Of a stretch of DNA of 22,596 nucleotides, positions 1 through 8,779 are shown one piece after another. Both the position numbers and the translations under genes were made by a program. The DNA is taken from assembly GCA_937936675.1 (NCBI GenBank), contig CALDDL010000361.1:1-22596 (forward strand), in the 5' to 3' direction. Under the pieces are notes generated by a model, which saw only the letters and a program-made list of their open reading frames with translations, made no database searches and was not told where the DNA came from. This stretch comes from an uncultured bacterium (lineage in GTDB: Bacteria; Bacteroidota; Ignavibacteria; Ignavibacteriales; Melioribacteraceae). Within the stretch, counting starts at the first letter, position 1; the number at the start of each line of letters is the position of its first letter.

Positions 1-287
1 AAAGAGGAGATAAGAATGATAATTTTGAAAAAAGCACCAAAATGATCAACTGCAATCATACCGTAGAAATTATTGGCGTCAGAAGCAGGGAATGCGAATC
101 CGCTAATTCTAAATTGGTCAATTACAAAATAAATTGTTAATAAGATACCGAATAGAGCCACATAGGGAATTATCCTTTTATCTTTATTAAAGATAAGGTC
201 TAATGCAACGATAAGAATAAGAGCCGCTGAAACGGCTATTTCCGGTAAAATATAACTTAACGAAGTATATAAGTTTGTTAAATCCAT
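1..287 (-). CDS. nuoN: NADH-quinone oxidoreductase subunit N, N-terminal part (cut by window edge)
   Basis: Only the first 95 codons are present, starting at the ATG read from 287 to 285; the rest lies beyond position 1. NuoN is one of the three antiporter-like, proton-pumping membrane subunits of complex I. The visible part begins MDLTNLYTSLSYILPEIAVS and holds two hydrophobic segments (about residues 12-34 and 42-58) and the beginning of a third, as expected for a NuoN amino end. The start is 6 bp after the nuoM stop, with only a weak A-rich ribosome site. Identity rests on the fit of the N-terminus and on position: nuoN is normally the last gene of the nuo operon, directly after nuoM. The conserved proton-channel residues are outside the window. 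Confidence 0.85.
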   Translation of the reverse strand, partial: MDLTNLYTSLSYILPEIAVSAALILIVALDLIFNKDKRIIPYVALFGILLTIYFVIDQFRISGFAFPASDANNFYGMIAVDHFGAFFKIIILISS

Positions 288-293
288 TCTTTT

Positions 294-1898
294 TTATAAA
301 CCGCTTAGTAATGAGATTGAATTTGCATTATTTGCTATAAAATTCACTAATGTATTAACTGATGTATTCATAATATCGAGCATTGCAGATGGATAAATTC
401 CTAAGAAAATAATCACAATCGTTAAAGGAATAAACATTACATATTCACGAGAATCTAAATCGCTTAAAGTATTCCATTTTTCATTTAATTGACCGAGATA
501 AACTCTTTGAAGAGTCCAGAGCATATAGCCGGCACCGAGTAGAATTCCGAGAGTAGAGATGATAGCGATAATTCTAATACTTGAAACGCTGAATGCTCCT
601 AAGAAAACTAATGCTTCGGAAACGAATCCGCTTAAACTCGGAAGACCGATAGCGGCAAAGAAAGCAACGGTTACGAAGCCTGTATAAACCGGCATTTGAA
701 CTCCAATACCGCCGAAATCATCCAAACCTCTTGTATGTGCTCTATCATAAAGAACACCAACGATAAGGAAGAGCATAGCAGTAATTGTACCGTGATTGAA
801 CATTTGGAGGATTGCGCCATTTATACCTATGGTAGTAAGTGAAGCCATACCTAGAAGAACGTATCCCATGTGAGAGATTGAAGAATAGGCGATTAATTTT
901 TTGAAATCTTTTTGAGCCATAGCCACTAATGCGCCATAGATAATATTTATCATGCCGAAAAGTCCGATATACCACATTAGGTCACGTGTGATATCAGGGA
1001 AGATAGGATAGCTGATTCTGATAATTCCATAAGTACCCATTTTAAGCAATACACCTGCAAGAATAACTGAAATAGGTGTAGGTGCTTCTACGTGTGCATC
1101 GGGTAACCATGTATGGAACGGGAACATCGGAATTTTAATTGCAAATCCAATGAATAATGCTATATATGCTATTAGACGGAGATTATGAGGATTAGCCGCT
1201 GATAAAATTCCCGAATCCAAGTAGTTTGATTGGTTCATTAATGCAAGGAGATTAAATGTGAAAACTTTTGTTCCATTTGCTAGAGTTTCCTGTGCACTAA
1301 AGTAGAGACCAATCATTACGAGAAGAATGAAAATCGAGCCAAATAGAGTATAGATAAAGAACTTAATAGCTGCATATTCTTTTCTAGGACCGCCCCAGAT
1401 TCCGATAAGGAAATACATAGGTAGAAGCATTAATTCCCAAAATACATAGAATAGGAAGAAATCTAATGCAACGAACACGCCCATCATTCCCGTATCGAGA
1501 AGAAGGAACATCATAAAGAAACCTTTGACCGATTTACTAATATTCCATGAAGAGATAGTGGCGATTAAGGAAACAAATGCAGTTAAAAGAATCATCGGCA
1601 TACTGATACCATCGATACCGAGGAAATAATCGATTTTAACCGTTCCTAACCAAGAAACGCCATCGATTTGAATCCATCGGAATTTCTCGACGAATTGGAA
1701 TGTGCTCTGGTCTGATACTCCTGCAGAGGAATAACCGAAATTTGCTAATAGAACTACTGCGAGTACCAACTGAATAGCAGTAACTATTAATGAAGTATAT
1801 TTGACTAACCTATCTTGGTTCTTTGGTAAAAATAAAATTACCAACATACCGATAATAGGGAGAAACGTAATCAACGAAAGAATAGGGAATCCCATCAT
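294..1898 (-). CDS. nuoM: NADH-quinone oxidoreductase subunit M (proton-pumping membrane subunit)
   Basis: 534 residues, the usual NuoM length, with about 14 membrane helices. Two hallmark stretches of the antiporter-like family are visible. One is the helix with FWELMLLPMYFLIGIWGG, placing the essential glutamate at Glu155 (E. coli Glu144). The other is GFAIKIPMFPFHTWLPDAH followed by VEAPTPISV, placing the conserved lysine at Lys255 (E. coli Lys234). NuoM is the middle proton pump of the membrane arm and acts in the cytoplasmic membrane. Two ATG codons are adjacent (1898-1896 and 1895-1893), so the exact start may differ by one residue. The gap from the nuoL stop is 47 bp, one of the two larger gaps inside the nuo block, and an AGG-type ribosome site lies within it. 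Confidence 0.97.
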   Translation of the reverse strand: MMGFPILSLITFLPIIGMLVILFLPKNQDRLVKYTSLIVTAIQLVLAVVLLANFGYSSAGVSDQSTFQFVEKFRWIQIDGVSWLGTVKIDYFLGIDGISMPMILLTAFVSLIATISSWNISKSVKGFFMMFLLLDTGMMGVFVALDFFLFYVFWELMLLPMYFLIGIWGGPRKEYAAIKFFIYTLFGSIFILLVMIGLYFSAQETLANGTKVFTFNLLALMNQSNYLDSGILSAANPHNLRLIAYIALFIGFAIKIPMFPFHTWLPDAHVEAPTPISVILAGVLLKMGTYGIIRISYPIFPDITRDLMWYIGLFGMINIIYGALVAMAQKDFKKLIAYSSISHMGYVLLGMASLTTIGINGAILQMFNHGTITAMLFLIVGVLYDRAHTRGLDDFGGIGVQMPVYTGFVTVAFFAAIGLPSLSGFVSEALVFLGAFSVSSIRIIAIISTLGILLGAGYMLWTLQRVYLGQLNEKWNTLSDLDSREYVMFIPLTIVIIFLGIYPSAMLDIMNTSVNTLVNFIANNANSISLLSGL

Positions 1899-1945
1899 TT
1901 TAGACTTAACCTGTTATTTTTAATTTTTATTTAATTATCATCTTA

Positions 1946-4123
1946 TTAGAATGGTCTAATAACTAATAAGATTATTATTACCGAAAATATTACTAAAACT
2001 AAATACGTCTGAACCTTACCGGTTTGCAATCTTCTAAAAGATAGTCCGATAAATCCGCTAACAAATGCGGTGAAATTGACGAAGCCATCGACAACGAAAG
2101 TATCAAACCAGCCGCCGAGACGAGATATAAATTTTGTTGAATGACCAGCACCATTGACGGCACCATCTACTACTTTACCATCAAAGAGCGATAGGAAACG
2201 AGCAAGAACTAATGTACCGGAAATTACAGTGGTATTATAGAGTTCGTCTAAATACCATTTATTTAATGAAAATTTATAGATCGGTTTAATACTTTCAGCT
2301 AATTTATCTGCATCAACTTTACGCCATTGATAAAATACGAATGCCAGCAGAATTCCTAATCCGGCAACAATCAGAGAGGCGAACATAGCAGGGTAATGAG
2401 CCCAGTGCATTGTTTCGGTATATAATTCCGAATGAGTAATCTCGCCATGAGCCGATGTTTGAACTTCTGACGAATGAGATTCATTAGTAACTGCTTCAGA
2501 AGAATTAGTTGCCGAGTGAGCATCATTATTAATAGCTTCGGTAGAATGAGCTGTTGAATTATCAATCATAAAATCGAACGATGCGCTTGCAGGTACTACT
2601 GTATGAGGAGTTTTTACCCAATCAGAAATAAACCATCCATCGCCTGCCGAAAGTGGATTAGGAGTATAGAAGAAAAATATTGACAAAGTTGCTAATACTA
2701 CTAATGGTGCTGCCATAACGAATGGTGATTCATGTGCATGATCAAACTTATGTTGATTTTTTGGTTTACCGTGGAAAGTGAGGATTACCAATCTAAACAT
2801 ATAGAAAGCGGTAAGAGCAGCCACTAAGAAACCGATTGCAGGGAGAAGCCAATGACCGGTAAGTTTACCGAAAGCCAAAGTGCCTGCAAGAAGCGAATCT
2901 TTACTAAGGAATCCTGATGTAAGCGGGATACCTGATATAGCTAAGGTAGCAACTAAAAATGTATAGTATGTAATAGGCATTTTTTTGCGCAAACCGCCCA
3001 TCTCTCTTATATCTTGTTCATGATGCATTGAATGAATTACAGATCCTGAACCGAGGAATAAACAAGCTTTGAAGAATGCGTGAGTAACGAGATGAAAAAA
3101 TGCGAATGCATAAGCACCGACACCGATAGAAAGTACCATATAACCGAGCTGACTAACGGTAGAATATGCGAGTACTTTTTTAATATCGTTTTGAGTAATG
3201 GCGATTGTGGCTGCAACGAAAGAGGTAATACCTCCGATAACTGCTATCGTAAGCATAGCATCGGCAGTAAGCATTACGAAAATTTTTGTTAATAGATAAA
3301 CACCTGCGGCAACCATTGTAGCGGCATGGATAAGGGCTGATACGGGAGTAGGACCTTCCATAGCATCAGGAAGCCAAACGTGAAGAGGGAATTGAGCAGA
3401 TTTACCGACTGCACCCATAAAGATCAATATTCCGGTGGCGGTTAGTACCCAAGTGCTATTAAAGGGGATATTTCCTAAAGCCATTTGTGCGAAAATCGTA
3501 TCGAACGTAAATGTTTTATAATGAGTAAAAAGTATCATAATACCGATAAACATACCGATATCGCCGACTCTATTTACTAAGAAAGCTTTTTTACCTGCAT
3601 CTGAAGCAGATTTTTTCTCAAACCAAAAACCGATTAATAGATAAGATGAAAGTCCAACCAATTCCCAAAAGATATACATCATAAGAATATTATGAGTGAG
3701 GACGATACCGAGCATTGAGAAAGTAAAGATTCCTAGATAAGCAAAATAGCGATTATATCTTTTATCTCCGCGCATATATTCAATTGAATAGAGATGAACT
3801 AAGAAGCTAATCAGATAGACAACGAAGAGCATTATTACGGCTAAATTATCTAACTTTATTCCTAATTCCACCGTGAAGCTATCTTTCATTCCCGCTATAC
3901 CGATTGTGAACCAATTAAAAGCCATAATGATATCATGGGATTGATAATAAGCTAATTTCACAAACATAAGAGCCATAGTGGCAATAAGAGCCATGCCGAC
4001 AATAAACACTTCAAATAAATATATTTTGGGTACTTTTTTTCCCAAAAAGATTACAGTAGCGAAGCCCAAGAGAGGTAAAAATAATAGGGCAATCGAGATA
4101 TTTATTAGTAGAGATTCGTTCAT
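1946..4123 (-). CDS. nuoL: NADH-quinone oxidoreductase subunit L (distal proton-pumping subunit, expanded loop)
   Basis: 725 residues, longer than the roughly 610-residue E. coli NuoL. The family core is intact: FWELVGLSSYLLIGFW gives the conserved Glu154, and KSAQFPLHVWLPDAMEGPTP with SALIHAATMV gives Lys241 and the His-containing channel helix. The carboxyl end has the expected tail: a membrane helix at about 579-599, an amphipathic lateral-helix region at about 603-660 that spans neighbouring subunits, and a final anchor at about 706-723. The extra length includes a hydrophilic Ser/His/Asn/Glu-rich loop at about 510-572, between TM14 and TM15 by E. coli topology, probably periplasmic. It contains short imperfect repeats of the type S-[ST]-E-[AV]. 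The start is the ATG at 4123, 4 bp after the nuoK stop. Confidence 0.97.
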   Translation of the reverse strand: MNESLLINISIALLFLPLLGFATVIFLGKKVPKIYLFEVFIVGMALIATMALMFVKLAYYQSHDIIMAFNWFTIGIAGMKDSFTVELGIKLDNLAVIMLFVVYLISFLVHLYSIEYMRGDKRYNRYFAYLGIFTFSMLGIVLTHNILMMYIFWELVGLSSYLLIGFWFEKKSASDAGKKAFLVNRVGDIGMFIGIMILFTHYKTFTFDTIFAQMALGNIPFNSTWVLTATGILIFMGAVGKSAQFPLHVWLPDAMEGPTPVSALIHAATMVAAGVYLLTKIFVMLTADAMLTIAVIGGITSFVAATIAITQNDIKKVLAYSTVSQLGYMVLSIGVGAYAFAFFHLVTHAFFKACLFLGSGSVIHSMHHEQDIREMGGLRKKMPITYYTFLVATLAISGIPLTSGFLSKDSLLAGTLAFGKLTGHWLLPAIGFLVAALTAFYMFRLVILTFHGKPKNQHKFDHAHESPFVMAAPLVVLATLSIFFFYTPNPLSAGDGWFISDWVKTPHTVVPASASFDFMIDNSTAHSTEAINNDAHSATNSSEAVTNESHSSEVQTSAHGEITHSELYTETMHWAHYPAMFASLIVAGLGILLAFVFYQWRKVDADKLAESIKPIYKFSLNKWYLDELYNTTVISGTLVLARFLSLFDGKVVDGAVNGAGHSTKFISRLGGWFDTFVVDGFVNFTAFVSGFIGLSFRRLQTGKVQTYLVLVIFSVIIILLVIRPF

Positions 4124-4127
4124 AATC

Positions 4128-4439
4128 CTAATCTTTTAAATGGTCAATTTCATCAACATTTACATTGTTGAATGTTTTATAAATATTTAATACAATAGCC
4201 AGTGCAATAGCGGCTTCTGCGGCTGCTAATACTATTACAAATAAAGCGGTTACCTGTCCAGTTAATCCGAGATTACCGAATTTTGAAAACGCAATAAAAT
4301 TAATATTAGCGGCATTAAGAATTAATTCGATTCCCATAAGAACCATTACGGCATTTTTTCGTGTAACGACTGCATAAAGACCCAATGAGAATAAAATTCC
4401 GCTGACTATTAAAAAGTGATTTAATCCAACATTAATCAT
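4128..4439 (-). CDS. nuoK: NADH-quinone oxidoreductase subunit K
   Basis: 103 residues with three predicted membrane helices, the normal size for NuoK (E. coli 100). The two conserved membrane glutamates of the family are visible: Glu38 in VLMGIELILNAANINF and Glu75 in AAAEAAIALAIVL. Both belong to the chain of buried charged residues thought to carry protons through the membrane arm. NuoK sits between NuoJ/NuoA and NuoN in the assembled complex. The gene is 5 bp downstream of nuoJ and 4 bp upstream of nuoL, so translation is probably coupled. Confidence 0.96.
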   Translation of the reverse strand: MINVGLNHFLIVSGILFSLGLYAVVTRKNAVMVLMGIELILNAANINFIAFSKFGNLGLTGQVTALFVIVLAAAEAAIALAIVLNIYKTFNNVNVDEIDHLKD

Positions 4440-4444
4440 AATAG

Positions 4445-4942
4445 TTATTCCTTATCTCTTCTAGCAATTGAAGCAGCGCCGATTAGTGCAACCAGAAGAA
4501 GAATAGCGAGAAGTTCAAAAATTAGTACATATTCGGTAATTAATAATTTACCAAGTTCATTAGTAGTTGTAAGAGGTGTTTCAGTGGGGAAAGATACCCA
4601 TTTAGTCCAAATCATAATGGAAGTAACCAGTCCCATAAAAACGCCAATTGCGATAGCTGAAGGGAGGACATTAACTGTACCTGTTCTGATATCCACGCTT
4701 GTAATTTTGTTAGTAAGCATTACGCCGAAGAGGAGGAGGATCATAATACCGCCTACATAGACAAGGATTTGTACAACACCAATAAAATCAGCACCGAGGA
4801 GAATATAAAGACCTGCTACACCGAAGAATGTGAGTACGAGTGAGAAAGCAGAATAGATAATATTCTTGGAGCTGACAACAACGGCAGCCGAAAGTAAAGT
4901 AACGGCTGCAAACAAATAAAATATAAGATCGTATAAGTTCAT
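4445..4942 (-). CDS. nuoJ: NADH-quinone oxidoreductase subunit J
   Basis: 165 residues, five predicted membrane helices. It carries the NuoJ signature around the flexible third helix: LGADFIGVVQILVYVGGIMILLLF, with residues such as Tyr in the VYVGG turn that form the pi-bulge region implicated in coupling quinone reduction to proton pumping. An ending of charged residues (ASIARRDKE) is typical. It lies between nuoI (5-bp gap) and nuoK (5-bp gap). NuoJ varies most in length among complex I membrane subunits; this one is near the short end of the family and otherwise ordinary. Confidence 0.95.
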   Translation of the reverse strand: MNLYDLIFYLFAAVTLLSAAVVVSSKNIIYSAFSLVLTFFGVAGLYILLGADFIGVVQILVYVGGIMILLLFGVMLTNKITSVDIRTGTVNVLPSAIAIGVFMGLVTSIMIWTKWVSFPTETPLTTTNELGKLLITEYVLIFELLAILLLVALIGAASIARRDKE

Positions 4943-4947
4943 TTATA

Positions 4948-5529
4948 TTATTCAGTTTTATCTTGCGGTTTTTCAATTTTTTGTTTAGCTGCTGCTTCGG
5001 CTGCTGCTGCAGCTTTTTGAGCTTCTTTTTCTGCATTAAACTTTTCCAAATTCGCTTTCTTTTCGGCAGCTTGTTCGGGAGTAAGAGTAGAGAAATTATA
5101 TAATAATTTACCTCTTTCATATTCCGAAAATTCATATACATCTGTCATATAGATACAATTAGTAGGGCATGGGAAAACACATAATTGGCAATAGCAGCAT
5201 TTAGCGAAATCGATATCGAATTTGGTTACCCAAAGGGCTTTTTTCTTTCCGTTTGATGTAACGCCAAGATCTTCGGATGGAAGACTTTTCACTGTATCGA
5301 TACTAATACAGCTAACGGGGCATGCTCTTGAGCATTGATCACATCCGATACAATCATCCATATTAACGTAGAGACGATTCCTTACTCTTTCGGGCATAGG
5401 TACTCTAACGCTTGGGTATTGAATAGTAACATTCGGTACGAAGAGATGCTTAAAGGTAATTTTCATACCAACAAGTACCGTCCAAATACCTTCCCAAGAA
5501 TCCTTAAAATATTGCTTTAATCCACTCAT
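4948..5529 (-). CDS. nuoI: NADH-quinone oxidoreductase subunit I (two [4Fe-4S] clusters, charged C-terminal tail)
   Basis: 193 residues. Two ferredoxin-type motifs bind clusters N6a and N6b: Cys60-x2-Cys63-x2-Cys66-x3-Cys70-Pro and Cys111-x2-Cys114-x2-Cys117-x3-Cys121-Pro. NuoI carries electrons to cluster N2 in NuoB. Residues about 150-193 form a lysine/glutamate/alanine-rich tail, probably helical and then disordered, that is absent from the compact E. coli protein. In a complex without NuoEFG, NuoI and NuoB expose the peripheral end where an alternative donor would dock, so the tail is of possible interest; that is inference. The start is the ATG at 5529, 42 bp before the nuoH stop in genome coordinates. 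Confidence 0.96.
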   Translation of the reverse strand: MSGLKQYFKDSWEGIWTVLVGMKITFKHLFVPNVTIQYPSVRVPMPERVRNRLYVNMDDCIGCDQCSRACPVSCISIDTVKSLPSEDLGVTSNGKKKALWVTKFDIDFAKCCYCQLCVFPCPTNCIYMTDVYEFSEYERGKLLYNFSTLTPEQAAEKKANLEKFNAEKEAQKAAAAAEAAAKQKIEKPQDKTE

Positions 5530-5571
5530 AAACTTTTACTCTTAATCCGGCGAGCAGTTAATCCGCTCAAT

Positions 5572-6642
5572 TTATATTAATGAAATAATACCAATGATAA
5601 TTAAATTAGCTATTGAATAAGGGATCAAATATTTCCAGCAGAGGTTCATTAGTTGATCCACTCTTAAACGAGGCAAAGTCCATCTAAGCCACATTTGAAC
5701 AAACACGAAAAACAATCCTTTTGCTACGAACCAGAAAAGCTGTTCAAAAGGAATTAACCAAGAGGCACCGAAAAGATCGCCCAGATAACCGACAGGGGAT
5801 TGATATCCTCCAAAAAATATAATGCTAACGATAGCAGAAACGGCGAACATATTAGCATATTCGGCAAGGAAAAACATTGCGAATTTCATTCCAGAATATT
5901 CGGTATGATAACCTCCTACTAATTCAGATTCTGCTTCAGGAATATCAAATGGAGTTCTATTTACTTCTGCTAAGGTGCTCATATATAGAATTAAAAATCC
6001 AACGAACATAAATGGAATTAATAAAAATTTCGTTAATCCCCATTCAGGACCGCCGAAAATATACCAATTCCAAAAATAACCTGTTTGCATTGCACTAATT
6101 TTTTCGAGACTTAAAGTTCCTGTAATCATCACCATAGAAAGAACTATTAAAGCGGTAGGAATTTCATAGCTAATAATTTGAGCCACGGAACGCATAGCAC
6201 CGATAAGAGAATACTTATTATTAGAAGCCCATCCGCCCATAAGAATACCTGCAACGGCAAAACTTGAAATAGCAAGAATAAAGAATATTCCTATTTCAGC
6301 TCCGGAGCCTATAAATGCACTTGAAAAAGGGATAACAGCAAACGCGGCATAGGAAGCTGTAAAGACTAATGCAGGAGCTATATTAAAAAGTTTTTTATCG
6401 GCTTCGGCAGGGACTAAATCTTCTTTTTGAAGAAGTTTAAGTACGTCTGCGAAACTCTGAAGCCAGCCGTGCCAGCCCGTAATCATTGGTCCTAAGCGAT
6501 CTTGCATGTGAGCAGATACTTTTCTCTCCAACCAGATCGCTACCAATGCATAAGGTAAAATAACTACAAATAGAGGAAGTGCGGCTATTATTATCCAAGC
6601 TAACACTTCATTACCGATTAAGTTTGTCAGGAATTCGTACAT
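5572..6642 (-). CDS. nuoH: NADH-quinone oxidoreductase subunit H
   Basis: 356 residues with about eight membrane helices, close to the family norm. Conserved blocks are visible: WLERKVSAHMQDRLGP near residue 38, the NRTPFDIPEAESELVGGYH stretch that lines the quinone chamber, and the EYSGMKFAMFFLAEY region after it. NuoH links the hydrophilic quinone module (NuoB, NuoD) to the membrane arm and forms much of the quinone-access tunnel. Its ATG overlaps the nuoD stop by one base (TAATG), so the two are translationally coupled. nuoH follows nuoD directly; in the canonical 14-gene operon nuoE, nuoF and nuoG lie between them. Confidence 0.97.
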   Translation of the reverse strand: MYEFLTNLIGNEVLAWIIIAALPLFVVILPYALVAIWLERKVSAHMQDRLGPMITGWHGWLQSFADVLKLLQKEDLVPAEADKKLFNIAPALVFTASYAAFAVIPFSSAFIGSGAEIGIFFILAISSFAVAGILMGGWASNNKYSLIGAMRSVAQIISYEIPTALIVLSMVMITGTLSLEKISAMQTGYFWNWYIFGGPEWGLTKFLLIPFMFVGFLILYMSTLAEVNRTPFDIPEAESELVGGYHTEYSGMKFAMFFLAEYANMFAVSAIVSIIFFGGYQSPVGYLGDLFGASWLIPFEQLFWFVAKGLFFVFVQMWLRWTLPRLRVDQLMNLCWKYLIPYSIANLIIIGIISLI

Positions 6643-7757
6643 TATCTATCCACTTCTCCTAATACTATATCAATGCTACCTAAAATTGCCACGACGTCGG
6701 ATACTAGATGACCTTTACAGAGTTCTCCAAGAACCGAAAGACTAACAAAAGAGGGGGCTCTTACTTTTACTCTAAAAGGACTAGTACTACCGTCACTAAT
6801 TATAAAATAACCTAATTCACCGCGTGGATTTTCCACGCGTGTATAAACCGTTCCTTTCGGAGGTTTAATACGTTTAGGAATAGCAGATTGAACGTCTCCC
6901 TCGGGGATTTGATCCAATGCCTGCTCAATGATTCTTAAACTTTGTTCCATTTCAAGGACTCTAACGTAGTATCGATCCCAGCAATCACCGACTGTTCCTA
7001 CCGTACCTTTACCGACAGGTATATCGAAATCAAAACGGTCATATATAGAATAAGGGTCTTCTTTTCGGATATCGAATGCTAGACCGCTTGCTCTAAGGTT
7101 TGGTCCGGTCATACCAAAATTAATTGCTGCATCTAGTGGAAGGACACCAACATTGGCAGTTCTTTCAATAAAAATTTTATTAAATGTAAGAAGATTATTA
7201 ATCTCTTGAATATTGGGACGGAAATATTGAACAAATTCTTTAGTTTTGCGAATAAAATCGGGATGGATATCATGCGAAAGTCCGCCGACCCACATATAAT
7301 TATATAGAAGACGCGCACCGCAGGTTTCTTCAAAAAGAGTAAGAATCCTTTCGCGATCGCGGAATAGATAAAGGAAAGGAGTAAAAGCTCCAAGATCGAG
7401 ACCATAAGTGCCGATAGCAACCTGATGAGAAGCGATTCTCTGAAGTTCTCCCATTATTACTCGTATATATTGAACTCTTTCGGGTACTTCGATACCGAGT
7501 AATTTTTCAACTGCAACAACGTAGCCGAAATTATTATACATCGAAGCGAGATAATCCATACGATCTGTATAAGGGATCACTTGCGGATAGGTCATAGCTT
7601 CGGCATGTTTTTCAAAACAGCGGTGAAGATAACCTATATGAGGTTTAACGTTTTTAATTAATTCGCCTTCAATTTCAAGTTCTAGTCGTAGCACACCGTG
7701 GGTAGAAGGGTGCTGTGGACCCATATTTAATATCATTTCTTCAGTTTTCAAAGCCAT
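6642..7757 (-). CDS. nuoD: NADH-quinone oxidoreductase subunit D (49-kDa quinone-binding subunit)
   Basis: 371 residues, a separate protein rather than the NuoCD fusion of E. coli. The N-terminal GPQHPSTHGVLRLELEIEGE block includes the quinone-site histidine region, and HRCFEKHAE, YLASMYNNFGYVVAVEKLLG and the terminal GEVDR are all family landmarks. NuoD is related to the large subunit of [NiFe] hydrogenases but lacks the metal-binding cysteines; with NuoB it forms the quinone reduction site. The start at 7757 follows the nuoC stop with a single base between them, and the end overlaps the nuoH start by one base. Confidence 0.97.
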   Translation of the reverse strand: MALKTEEMILNMGPQHPSTHGVLRLELEIEGELIKNVKPHIGYLHRCFEKHAEAMTYPQVIPYTDRMDYLASMYNNFGYVVAVEKLLGIEVPERVQYIRVIMGELQRIASHQVAIGTYGLDLGAFTPFLYLFRDRERILTLFEETCGARLLYNYMWVGGLSHDIHPDFIRKTKEFVQYFRPNIQEINNLLTFNKIFIERTANVGVLPLDAAINFGMTGPNLRASGLAFDIRKEDPYSIYDRFDFDIPVGKGTVGTVGDCWDRYYVRVLEMEQSLRIIEQALDQIPEGDVQSAIPKRIKPPKGTVYTRVENPRGELGYFIISDGSTSPFRVKVRAPSFVSLSVLGELCKGHLVSDVVAILGSIDIVLGEVDR

Positions 7758-7758
7758 A

Positions 7759-8289
7759 TCAGTAAGGCACCTTCATTCCGTGATAAAATTCAGGATTTTT
7801 ATAATCTTTTCTAAGCGGGTAAGTATCTTCCCAATCGTAAGGCATTAAAATTCTTCTTAAATCGGGATGATTAAGAAAAATAATACCGAACATATCAAAA
7901 GCTTCTCTTTCGTGCCAATCGGCAGTTTTCCAAATATTTTCCACCGATTCGATTTTGGGGTTCTCTCTAATAGTGGAGGTCTTTAATGTAATTTTATGTT
8001 TTAGAGAAGTAGAATGGAGGTGATAATAAACCGATAGAGTTCCACCTGTAATTGTCTCCGTTCCATTTTCATCTTTAGTTTTTGTACCATTTGCATCATC
8101 TACACCCGAAAGAGACATTAAACTATCGAAAAGAAGCTCTTCGTTAGTTTTAAGGAATTGAGCTACTAAATGAATCTTTAACGGGTCGATAGAGATAATT
8201 GGCTCTACCGGCATTGAGGAATCGATAGTAACTTCTAGATCGGGGAAGTTAGATTTTATTAATTCAAAAATTTCTTCTGGATTTTTCAT
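7759..8289 (-). CDS. nuoC: NADH-quinone oxidoreductase subunit C (30-kDa subunit)
   Basis: 176 residues. The C-terminal signature of the 30-kDa family is present: WHEREAFDMFGIIFLNHPDL followed by RRILMPYDWEDTYPLRKDY. The N-terminal part is the usual variable alpha/beta domain. NuoC has no cofactor; it stabilises the NuoB/D/I module. The start codon overlaps the nuoB stop by 4 bp (ATGA at 8286-8289), a classic coupling arrangement. A short insertion rich in Thr, Lys and Glu (about residues 66-82) is a variable loop and not remarkable. Confidence 0.95.
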   Translation of the reverse strand: MKNPEEIFELIKSNFPDLEVTIDSSMPVEPIISIDPLKIHLVAQFLKTNEELLFDSLMSLSGVDDANGTKTKDENGTETITGGTLSVYYHLHSTSLKHKITLKTSTIRENPKIESVENIWKTADWHEREAFDMFGIIFLNHPDLRRILMPYDWEDTYPLRKDYKNPEFYHGMKVPY

Positions 8290-8777
8290 GCTGATTTTTT
8301 TCTCAATGATTCATTACGAATTTTTTCTTGTAATTTTAATAGACCTTCAAAAAGTGCTTCGGGACGAGGAGGACATCCGGGTACATAAACGTCAACAGGT
8401 ATTACACGATCGACACCTTTGAGAACATGATAACCATGATCCCAATAAGGACCGCCGCAATTTGCGCAGCTACCCATAGAGATTATATATTTTGGATCTG
8501 GCATCTGCTCATAAAGGCGTTTAATTCTAAGTGCCATTTTAAGAGTAACAGTACCGGAGATAATAATAGCATCGGCTTGACGAGGGGTATTGCGAGGCAT
8601 AACGCCGAAACGATCGAAATCGTAACTCGAAGCAGAGGCAGCCATCATTTCGATAGCGCAGCATGCAAGTCCGAATCCTAACTGCCAAATCGAAGAAAGT
8701 CGTGCCCAATTTATTAAGTCATCTACTTTAGCCACTACAATATTACTATCTGAAAATTGTTTATCTAATAAACCCAT
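8286..8777 (-). CDS. nuoB: NADH-quinone oxidoreductase subunit B (cluster N2 subunit)
   Basis: 163 residues. All four ligands of the [4Fe-4S] cluster N2 are visible: the tandem Cys39-Cys40 in FGLACCAIEMMA, Cys104 in GSCANCGGPY and Cys135 in VPGCPPRPEAL. NuoB passes electrons from NuoI to quinone at the NuoB/NuoD interface and is homologous to the small subunit of [NiFe] hydrogenases. The start is 2 bp after the nuoA stop and the end overlaps nuoC by 4 bp. No alternative assignment fits as well; the tandem cysteine pair is diagnostic for NuoB and its Mbh/Ech relatives, and the neighbours decide for complex I. Confidence 0.97.
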   Translation of the reverse strand: MGLLDKQFSDSNIVVAKVDDLINWARLSSIWQLGFGLACCAIEMMAASASSYDFDRFGVMPRNTPRQADAIIISGTVTLKMALRIKRLYEQMPDPKYIISMGSCANCGGPYWDHGYHVLKGVDRVIPVDVYVPGCPPRPEALFEGLLKLQEKIRNESLRKKSA

Positions 8778-8779
8778 AA

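Noticed and set aside
4788..5141. 117-codon open frame on the minus strand overlapping nuoI and nuoJ
   Set aside because: It is a lysine-rich shifted frame of the NuoI tail and start of NuoJ, with no family features; both real genes are unambiguous.
6642..6660. Possible remnants of nuoE, nuoF or nuoG between nuoD and nuoH
   Set aside because: The two genes overlap by one base and both ends are canonical, so there is no room for remnants.
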